From: Thiosymbion sp942492625
Lineage (GTDB): Bacteria > Pseudomonadota > Gammaproteobacteria > Chromatiales > Chromatiaceae
Direction: 5' to 3'
Assembly: GCA_942492625.1 (NCBI GenBank)
Contig: CALOFM010000041.1
Location: 9,446-73,445 of the forward strand
DNA length: 64,000 bases
Of this stretch, positions 56,795-64,000 are shown in pieces. The translations under genes and the position numbers were made by a program. Under the pieces are notes generated by a model. That model was given only the letters and a program-made list of their open reading frames with translations. It ran no database searches and was not told where the DNA came from. Numbering within the stretch: position 1 is the stretch's first letter; each line of letters starts with the position of its first letter.

Positions 56795-57056
56795 GGGGTC
56801 GCAGGGTCGAATACCTTCCGTTCAGCGGGCTGATGGACCAGCGGCTCCGCTATCGTTATTTAAGCCGCCCGCCGCCGCCTTCTTCAGCACCGAAATTGAT
56901 CTACACCGCGATCTCCTTTGCCTCGCCTTCGGCGTCTGTGATCGGTAGACACCGGATCTGCCGCAATCGATCTTAAGCACTTGCAGGGGTTCGGTTCTCG
57001 ACCTGCGTCCAAGCTAACTTTCTGGGTCTGAGTCACCATCGTAGGGCGGTGGCGAG

Positions 57057-57872
57057 GTGGAGAACGCCGACACTCTGGTTACTACAATCGACTCCGCCGA
57101 GGGCGAGCGGGCGCTCGGCGTCAGCCGTTTCCGCCACCCCCGCGACGATCGCGCGGCACGCGTCTATGGACGACGGATACTGCGATTAGGTGACGCCTTA
57201 CGCCGATTTCCAGCCAAGACGGTACCGCACGATGTGCTCGATCTGTGGCGGGCCGGCGCCGTGCTCGACCTGGTGGCCGGCCCCGAGTCCCGCGGCAACT
57301 ACAACGCTTGGTATCATGCGGCGGACCAGCGCCAGGTTCAGCTGGCGGATCTGACGGTCGCTGAGGTGCGGGCGATGCAGAAGCGGCTCGTGCGCGTGAA
57401 CGGCGGCTCCGCCGTCGGCCGCTATCAGATCATCGACGACACCCTCGACGGTCTCGTCGCACGCATGGGACTGAGCGGGAAGGAACGCTTCACGCCGACG
57501 CTGCAAGACGGAATGGCCATGCACATGGCGCGCGAGGCCGGACTGGACGCGTGGCTGGCGGGTGCGCCTCTGTCCGAGGAGATCTTCCGGCTGAACCTCT
57601 CCTACCTGATGCTCGCCCAACGCCTGCTCGCGCAGGACGAGGAGCGAGCGGCGATCGCGCTGGGGGTCCGGGAGCCTCTGATGTCCTGGCTGCGGGACGC
57701 AAGCCCCAGCGCAGTCGCGACGTTGGCGCGCTCACCGGTGGCGGTCCATGAGCTCCGGCTGCCGAGGAAGGCCGCCGATAACGTGCTCGCGGCCTGCAAC
57801 GATGGGCGGTGGCTCGGCCCCGTCCATGTGGCCATGGCGGCCGTCGAGGTGACCCGTGCGTGTTCTCGCTGA
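57057..57872 (+). CDS. lysozyme-like muramidase of conjugative-element type
   Basis: 271 residues from GTG at 57057; the true start is uncertain. The middle part reads LVAGPESRGNYNAWYHAAD, then LTVAEVRAMQKRLV, GGSAVGRYQIIDDTLDGLVA and FTPTLQDGMAMHMARE, the pattern of phage and ICE lysozyme domains, with Glu77 a likely catalytic residue. It probably cuts peptidoglycan locally for transfer. No signal peptide. Overlaps the FlhC-like gene by 17 bp. Confidence 0.7.
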   Translation: MENADTLVTTIDSAEGERALGVSRFRHPRDDRAARVYGRRILRLGDALRRFPAKTVPHDVLDLWRAGAVLDLVAGPESRGNYNAWYHAADQRQVQLADLTVAEVRAMQKRLVRVNGGSAVGRYQIIDDTLDGLVARMGLSGKERFTPTLQDGMAMHMAREAGLDAWLAGAPLSEEIFRLNLSYLMLAQRLLAQDEERAAIALGVREPLMSWLRDASPSAVATLARSPVAVHELRLPRKAADNVLAACNDGRWLGPVHVAMAAVEVTRACSR

Positions 57873-58461
57873 CATCGAGCAGCTCAACCTCGCCGTTGAG
57901 CTGCTGCGGCGTAAGGCCCGGGTCTCCATCGTGCACCACCAGACGGGTGTGTCGCGCCCGAAGTTGCGCGTCCTGCATCGCGAGATCCACGGGCACGGCG
58001 CACCCAGCGGGCAGATCCCGATGATCGGCGGCGCGACCATCCAGACCCGCGCCCTACAGGTCCATGCGGGGCTATTCGCCGCCCTCTACGAGCGCTATGC
58101 CGGACCCGCGATGAGCCGCCAGCTCGACATCCGGGCGGTCATCACGGCACACGACTTCTACGAATCCATGGTGCCGCAGGAGCCGCAACTGGACTTCAAC
58201 GCCGCCTGGGTCATCGCCCGGGACCTGCGCGTGGGCACCTCGGAGCTGCGCTCCTGCGGCGCCTGCGAGCTGCGCTATCTCGTCTGCAGCGCCAGCCGGC
58301 TGGCGCCAACCTGCCGCTTCTGCGTGCTGCATCCGCGCCGCGGCGGGCGTGGCGAGCCGCGCCTGGTGCTACCCTGGCCTGTACCGAGATCCGAGATGCC
58401 CCGGTTGTCGCCGTCGCGCGATGACCTTGGCGTGGGGATAACCCATCCGCCCGCTGATTGA
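57856..58461 (+). CDS. FlhC-like transcriptional activator (SetC/AcaC type)
   Basis: 201 residues from GTG at 57856. QLNLAVELLRRKARVSIVHH and TGVSRPKLRVLHREIHG resemble FlhC, with a zinc site CGACELRYLVC and CRFC supplying four Cys. In SXT/R391 ICEs and IncC plasmids, FlhC-like SetC/AcaC pair with FlhD-like partners to activate transfer genes. No FlhD-like gene is visible next to it here. The C-terminal 50 residues look poorly conserved. Confidence 0.75.
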   Translation: MRVLADIEQLNLAVELLRRKARVSIVHHQTGVSRPKLRVLHREIHGHGAPSGQIPMIGGATIQTRALQVHAGLFAALYERYAGPAMSRQLDIRAVITAHDFYESMVPQEPQLDFNAAWVIARDLRVGTSELRSCGACELRYLVCSASRLAPTCRFCVLHPRRGGRGEPRLVLPWPVPRSEMPRLSPSRDDLGVGITHPPAD

Positions 58462-58749
58462 GCCGGGACCCCATGACCCGGCGCTCGCCGGAAACCCATT
58501 CGACCTGGCTCTGCCCACTCGTCGGATCGCGGAGTGGATCGCGCAGGGCTCGGGTCTGGTCGGTTGCCCCGGCTTCAGGCATCGTTCACGCTGTTCGCTC
58601 GGCACCTGGTGTCCCAAGGGATGACAAACCGGCGGTCTTGGTGTTGCCAAGATCGATCGCGCGCCGAATACTCGCGAATGGCTTTGTCTGCTGACCGTAT
58701 CCGAGGCCTTTGGCCCTTTCAGATCCCCGGTAATAAGGAGGATCCAATC

Positions 58750-59202
58750 ATGTCCCCTACCCCTCTGCGTTGCGCAGGTTCTCTGGCGCTCGCAAGCCTG
58801 CTACTTGGCTTGCTGACGGGCTGCGGCGGGGAGCCAAGCGGTTCGGAATCGGCGGGCGCAATCGCTGACCCCGGACGCGGGGCGTTCGAGTCCATCGCCC
58901 TGCCGGCCGGCAACACCGTCGGCGCCGCCGATCCAAATGCGCTGGCAAGCGCCCTTTACGGCAGCGCAGAGCCCGTCGAGGGCAACTACACGGAAGAGGC
59001 CGTGACCCTGTCCAACTCCGGGGGCAGGCAGGTCGTGCTGTTTACCCAGCGCGGCCTGGCGGACGATTCGCTGCACGGCATGCGCTATCGCCTCGTGCTC
59101 GTGTCGCAGGGCGGGCAATGGCAGCTCACCCAGGCGGGACGGCAGGTGACCTGCTGGCCCGGGCGCGGGCATGAGGACTGGGGCACCGCGCCCTGCCTTT
59201 GA
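58750..59202 (+). CDS. putative lipoprotein
   Basis: 150 residues from ATG at 58750 with a strong AAGGAGG site. Signal sequence with lipobox LLTGC (Cys at about 25). The mature part, EEAVTLSNSGGRQVVLFTQR and YRLVLVSQGGQWQLTQAG, recalls small beta-rich lipoproteins with a WxC ending (QVTCWPGRGHEDWGTAPC). Function unknown. Confidence 0.75.
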   Translation: MSPTPLRCAGSLALASLLLGLLTGCGGEPSGSESAGAIADPGRGAFESIALPAGNTVGAADPNALASALYGSAEPVEGNYTEEAVTLSNSGGRQVVLFTQRGLADDSLHGMRYRLVLVSQGGQWQLTQAGRQVTCWPGRGHEDWGTAPCL

Positions 59203-59290
59203 TCGGGTCGATCTCATGGCGGGGCCGGCTGGACGAGGGGCGCGAACCGGCCCCATCCGTCGCCGGCAAACACATCTTGGAGGTAGCAAG

Positions 59291-59951
59291 ATGATCCAAA
59301 AGAAGTGGCTGACGGTTGCGGCCGCCATCGCGGCGCTCTGGACGACGCAGTCGCCAGCAGACTGGACCGATGCCCGCTGCGATATCTACCCGAGGGGCTC
59401 CGACCACACTGACAATATGATTCCTTGTACCTTCGGCCAGCGCCACGGCGCGGTGTCCATCACCTGCGAGGACGGCGTCACCCACGAGCTCACGCCGGTC
59501 GGCGACGCGCCGGGACACTTCCGCGATCAGCACGGACGGCCCGTGTATCGGCAGAGCGGTCTCGGCAGCGCCGGACAGATCTACCGTTTCGCGGACGAGA
59601 GCGTCTACCTGTACTGGGACACCGCCGCCCTGAACCCGTCCGCGGAAGACAATCCGACGGCGCCCTTCTCCACCAGGGACTACGAAGACACCACGTTGCT
59701 GCGCTGCAAGGCGGCGGGCGACGCCGAGTACGGCAACTGTCCGACGGGCATCCTGCGCATGGAGAATCGCCAGGCATCGATCGTCATCCAGAGCCAGCTC
59801 GGCGCGCAGTTCACCGTCAACTTCATGACCGATTACGTCAACGCCACCAACCACCAGGTCGATGCCAGGCTCGCGGGGGACAGGTAGATCGTGACCCTCG
59901 ACAACGGAGAGGTCTACGAGGTGCCGCTGGCCGCCATCGAGGGAGGCTGAA
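59291..59951 (+). pseudogene. exported protein of unknown function with in-frame stop
   Basis: From ATG at 59291 (GGAGG upstream) a protein with a signal peptide (LTVAAAIAALWTTQSPA) and a Cys-containing beta-rich domain of about 198 residues reaches a TAG at 59885. The same frame then continues IVTLDNGEVYEVPLAAIEGG to a TGA at 59951, which looks like the real C-terminus. Replacing TAG by the Trp codon TGG would join them. Family not recognised. Confidence 0.6.
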
Positions 59952-60011
59952 TCCAGAGTCAAGCTGGCCAACATCCAACGTCCGGCGGCTGCAGCGCAAG
60001 GGTTTTTGGCA

Positions 60012-60302
60012 ATGGCGATGGCCTCGCCGTTGCTGCTGGCGGCCTGAACCAACATCCGGAACGTGGGGGACCTGGCCGTCCGGGTGCGCGACCGGGCCGT
60101 CGAGCAGGGTTGTCAGCGCGAGACGATCAAGCTCAACGAGTGGTACACGAAGGAAGCTGAAGGAAGCGTCTGGCACGGCACCTGCCGGGATACGCAGGGA
60201 AACGCGAAGTCGCTCGGGATCAACGTCGACGCTGTTTGGAAACCGTCCAAACCGACCGGCTATCTGAGCGGGCGTTTCGGCGGCTCGTTCGGTCTCGGGT
60301 AG
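60012..60302 (+). pseudogene. small exported-protein remnant with in-frame stop
   Basis: AMAMASPLLLAA looks like the end of a signal sequence, then a TGA at 60045-60047, then NIRNVGDLAVRVRDRAVEQG and LNEWYTKEAEGSVWHGTCRD up to 60302. A Trp in place of the stop would give a normal exported protein. No homologue recognised. Confidence 0.4.
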
Positions 60303-60498
60303 GCCAGGAAGGCACGAGGGAGAAAGCCGCCGGGGATCGTGGCTGCCAATCTGCTTGCCAACCGCATAATCCCCCTGCGGAGGGAGTCTCAGGATGCTGC
60401 CGTCCGCGGCGACCCCCAGCTTCTGCTTCACGCTGTTTGCCGTCACTGCGAGCCCCGAGCTTGAGCGGTCGGAAACGATTCGGAGCTGCCGGTGATTC

Positions 60499-61197
60499 TT
60501 CACTTCAAATGGTCTGCTGAACGTCCTCGAGGTCGCCCGTTCGCACAACTGCAGCGTGTTTTTTCCAAGTTCCATCGGCGCCTTCGGTCCGCTGACGCCT
60601 CCCGATGACACACCTCAGGATACCATCCAGCATCCGAGCACCATGTACGGCGTCACCAAGGTCTCCGGAGAACTCTTGTGCGACTTCTACCACATCAGGT
60701 TTGGCCTGGACACGCGCGGGGTCCGATTCCCGGGGCTGATCTCCTATAAAACGCCGCCCGGCGGTGGCACCACTGACTATGCGGTGGAGATCTTCCATGC
60801 CGCGCTGAGCAGCCGACACTTTGACTGCCCCCTGAAGGAGGATACGCGACTGGACATGATGTACATGCCGGACGCCATCAATGCGGCGATCACTTTGATG
60901 GAGGCAGATGGTGAGAAATTGATCCACCACAACGGTTACAACATCACGGCCATGAGTCTCGCGCCCCGAGATATCGCCGCGGAGATCAAGAGGCATGTCC
61001 CGGAGATCACCATCGACTATCGCATCGATCCGGTACGACAGGCCGTCGCCGAATCATGGCCCCGGCACATGGATGACAGCGCCGCAAGAGAGGAGTGGGG
61101 ATGGCGGCCCGAGCATGGCCTGTCCTCGATGGTGAAGGATATGTTTCCGGGTAGAGACGGCCATTACTGGCCATCCCCCCCACAGAGCCGGACGTGA
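60499..61197 (+). pseudogene. 5'-truncated NAD-dependent epimerase, L-threonine dehydrogenase-like
   Basis: The frame starts mid-domain (NGLLNVLEVARSHNCSVFFP), shows SSIGAFGP and the YGVTKVSGE catalytic Tyr-x-x-x-Lys, then GVRFPGLISYKTPPGGGTTD and a C-terminal EEWGWRPEHGLSSMVKDM. This is the extended SDR fold, closest in feel to SDR-type L-threonine 3-dehydrogenases. The N-terminal Rossmann part with the NAD-binding glycines is absent. Gene fragment. Confidence 0.75.
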
Positions 61198-61282
61198 CCA
61201 ATTCGGTCATCCGGTTCCTCGGTGACCAGAGCATCAACACAGCTCTGGCGCATAACTTTGCTACCCCGCAAGCAGTTAGACA

Positions 61283-61735
61283 CGGTGGATGATCCTGGGT
61301 ATCGGCAGCGGCATGCTCTCCAGCAAGGCCTCAAACTTCTCCCAGTTCAGCGCCTTTTTTACTGCTGGCATGATTGAGAATTTCCAACCACGCCTGGCAT
61401 GGTGGTAGTACCCCCGCTGTTCTCGCATGTTGGGCAGCTCACGCTCAAAGTATTGAAAGTGCCCCCGAAGCTTCGGCTACTGACCGCTGCTTCGCCAGTA
61501 TCCATGCGCCGGTAATACCCGGCACCAGATCCATATGGCCTGCACCGTCTTCCTGAGCTTCTGCGCGCCGTCTTGCGTTTGATAACCCACGTCCCTTCAT
61601 GACCGCGCCCAGTAGTAGTGAATCCGAGAATCGAATGTGTTGTCCCCACGGGTGACCTCTTGCGCGAGGCAGGTTTCCCGAACGCGAGTAAGCGGCTTTC
61701 TCCGGATGAATCTCCAGTGCAGAACTCCGACATGC
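61283..61735 (-). pseudogene. group II intron reverse transcriptase/maturase C-terminal remnant
   Basis: On the minus strand, fragments in more than one frame read RLLAFGKPASRKR, HSILGFTTTGRGHEGTWVIKRKTARR and near the end KALNWEKFEALLESMPLPIP then RIIHRV and stop. These match the C-terminal region of group II intron maturases (LGFTH...FxVKRKT, then LP.PRI.H). Frame changes occur inside. No intact intron could be expressed from this. Confidence 0.6.
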
Positions 61736-61809
61736 GCCTATTAACTAACTGAAATAATGTTATAATTCTGGCTCAAATCGATTTATAAATACGAGACTGC
61801 CCGACCGAC

Positions 61810-64000
61810 ATGCCAGGCACCGTTGAGCTTCCCCTGCTGCCCGAAGAGGCCACCACATTGAGTCCGCGGTTGGCGGTCGTGGAAACGCCCGAGGAGCTTG
61901 TCTTCATGAATGCCTCCGGTCCGCTGATGAGTTGCTCGCGCAGCGATGCGGCGGCCAAGCGTTATATCGGCGCCGTATTAATGACGCAGGGATTGGCCAA
62001 GGGTGAGGACCTGGCACGCTGTGTTGGGTGTTCACCGCTCGACGCTGTTTCGCAATCAGAAGCTCTATCGGGAAGGCGGTCTTGAAGCCATCCGCGATGG
62101 GCGAGGCCATGGTGCACCGCGGCGCGCGCATAAGCTCACCGACGAGGTTCTGCCGATCGCCCAGGCGTGTTTGGATCAAGGGGGCTCGCAATCGGCGGCC
62201 GCACGGGAGGTGGGCGTGAGCGAAACGGCGATCCGTCATGCGATCAAGACCGGCCGTCTGCGCCGCAGCTCGCAGCCGCGCCAACGCCGCGCCGCGCTCT
62301 CGCCGGGGGAGCGGGCCGAACGTGACGCCGCGCAGGCGCAGGGTGCGGGTACCGCGGTCAAACGCCTCGAGGAGCGCCTGCTCGCCTGCCAGGGCGAGTT
62401 GACGCAAGCGGCGCCGCACTTCGAGCCCATGGAAGGTGTGGCGAACGCGGGTGTCCTACTGGCCTTACCGGCGCTGATCGGCGAGGGCCTGTTGAGCAGC
62501 GCCGAGCGCATTTACGCACCGCTGAAGGCCGGATTCTACGGTTTGCATTCGATCCTGCTGTGCCTGGTCATGATGGCCTTGTTGCGCATCAAGAGCATCG
62601 AGCGCTTGAGCGCGCATCAACCCGGTGAGCTGGGCATCCTGTTGGGACTCGATCGCGTGCCGGAAGTGAAAACGCTGCGCCGCAAGCTCGCCGAGCTCGG
62701 GGGCCAACAACGGGCGGCGAAGCTCGCTGCGGCGTTGACCGAGCGCTGGTCGCGGGGCGAACCCGACGAGCTGGGCGTCCTCTACATCGACGGTCACGTG
62801 ACGACCTACACGGGGCGCAAGCATCGACTGCCCAAGACGTTCGTGCAGAAACGCCGTCAGTGTCAGCCCGCATCGACGGACACTTGGGTGCATAACGGGG
62901 CGGCCGAGCCGTTGTTCTTTGTCACCAGCCCCATCAATCAGCACCTCTTGGCGCTGATCGAACAGGACGTCATTCCCCAAGCACGCCGGCAGATCGGTGC
63001 GCACAGGACGCTGACCCTGGTCTTCGACCGCGAGGCTTGGAGCCCCAAATCCTTTCAACGCTGGCACACCCAAGGGGTCGAAGTCATCACCTACCGCAAG
63101 GGCAAACAGGCGCCCTGGGACCCGCAGGACTTTCAACCCTTCAACCTCGAGCGCAACGGAAAGTCCGTGACTTATTGGCTGGCCGAGCGCAGCGTGCAGG
63201 TCATCCCCGCCACCAGCAAACGCCCCGCCTTTTGGATGCGCGAAATCCGCCGTCTGTCCAAGGGCGGCCATCAGACCGCAATCCTGACGACGCGACAGGA
63301 CTTGCCTGCCGAAGTGATCGCCGATCACATGTTCGCGCGTTGGCGCCAAGAGAACTTCTTCAAATACATGCAGGCCGAATTCAACATCGACCACCTGAGC
63401 ACCTATGCCACCGAACCAGCCGATCCGGAGCGGATCGTTCCCAATCCCGAGCGCGGCGAAGTTGGAAAAATCGCTCAAGGCGAAAAAGGCGCAGCTCGGC
63501 AGAGCCCACGTCCGCCATGCCGAGCAACAACGCGACGGTGCATCAGCGGCCAAGCAAGCGAAAGAGACGGAGACGATCGAACGCTTGGAAAGGGAATGCG
63601 ATCAACTCGGCGAGCGCATCAAAGCGATGCAAGAGCGCGTGCCTTTGAAAACCGTCCTGGATGCAGACAAAATCGTACAGCACGAAACCGAGCGCAAGAC
63701 GATTACCCAGCTCATCAAGGTCGTCGCCTATCGCAGCGAGAGCTGTCTGGCGAGTATCGTCGAACCCTTTTTCGCGCGTCATGACGATGAAGCTCGCGCC
63801 TTTCTCAAAGCCGTGTTCCGGTTACCGGGCGACATTATCCCGGATCACGAACGTCAAGAACTGCGGGTGCGCCTTTACGGATTGGCCAATAACCGATCCC
63901 AACAAGCGCTCATCGCTCTTTGCGAATGCCTGAACACCCAACAGGCAATCTACCCCGGCACCGAGCTACGCCTCGTTTTTGAGGCGATCCAGTCGCATTG
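61810..64000 (+). pseudogene. large transposase of a DDE-like family, two frameshifts, cut by right edge
   Basis: Three joined frames. 61810 to about 62022 gives KRYIGAVLMTQGLAKGEDLA; then a missing base; the main frame (62003-63455) gives LGVHRSTLFRNQKLYREGG, LGVLYIDGHVTTYTGRKH, LTLVFDREAWSPKSFQRW and RWRQENFFKYMQAEFNIDHL; then an extra G near 63456; the last frame (KSLKAKKAQLGRAH ... LVFEAIQSH) runs off the window. Asp in YIDGH and FDREAW and Glu in RQENFF are candidate catalytic residues. I recognise it as a recurrent large transposase type but cannot name the IS family. An AT-rich promoter-like patch lies at 61750-61795. Confidence 0.75.

Noticed and set aside
55035..60047. Stop-codon recoding (TGA or TAG read as an amino acid)
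   Set aside because: Both TGA and TAG would need recoding, TGA ends many intact genes in the window, and no SECIS- or PYLIS-like structure is apparent. Decay or error is simpler.

Overview
The window is a chromosomal segment of a GC-rich gammaproteobacterium, most likely a sulfur-oxidising member of the Chromatiales or a relative. The basis is a Gly/Trp/Tyr-rich exported protein of the sulfur-globule type (25913-26311), a cbb3 oxidase and its copper ATPase under an FNR-type box, an Mrp-like cation antiporter operon, and two classic gammaproteobacterial clusters: pyrG-kdsA-eno-ftsB-ispD-ispF-truD and surE-pcm-yqaA-nlpD-rpoS. The genus cannot be fixed from this sequence alone.

Layout. 1-4.2 kb: a phasin-like protein cut by the window edge, PEP synthase and a periplasmic phosphoesterase. 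4.3-12.9 kb (minus): cbb3 oxidase ccoNOQP plus a 47-aa membrane protein, then the maturation genes ccoG-fixH-ccoI-ccoS. 13.2-17.1 kb (minus): the rpoS cluster. 17.2-18.9 kb: an Smr protein, a haem-peroxidase remnant and an FAH-family enzyme. 19.0-25.6 kb (minus): CTP, KDO, enolase, cell division and isoprenoid genes. 25.9-27.3 kb: sulfur-globule protein and an FNR/ANR regulator. 27.4-34.7 kb (minus): a translationally coupled antiporter operon with three D-type subunits and no recognisable A subunit. 35-39.7 kb: CBS protein, dnaQ, rnhA, a YafS-like methyltransferase, MltD and YchJ. 39.8-47.4 kb: small exported and cytoplasmic proteins (HTH, SYLF, DUF2092, DsrE-like, cupin, Sel1, PhhB, LrgAB, DUF302) and a candidate small RNA.

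From about 47.5 kb to the right edge the sequence is accessory and heavily degraded. It holds a broken Ser/Thr kinase, a near-pure G tract of about 290 bp, a truncated transporter/HEAT protein, an IS110/IS1111-type element, a truncated MobH-type relaxase, a RecQ-like helicase fused to a phosphoribosyltransferase domain next to a DprA-like protein (probable defence module), lysozyme-like and FlhC-like proteins, further broken genes, a group II intron reverse-transcriptase remnant and a large frameshifted transposase. The relaxase, FlhC-like and lysozyme-like genes together suggest the remains of an SXT/R391- or IncC-like conjugative element.

Several otherwise normal core genes (ccoO, ccoP, the DUF4040 antiporter gene) carry exactly one extra base. 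This looks more like sequencing or assembly error than decay, and it should temper the reading of the frameshifts in the island. Island genes also show apparent Trp-to-stop changes, which point to real decay.
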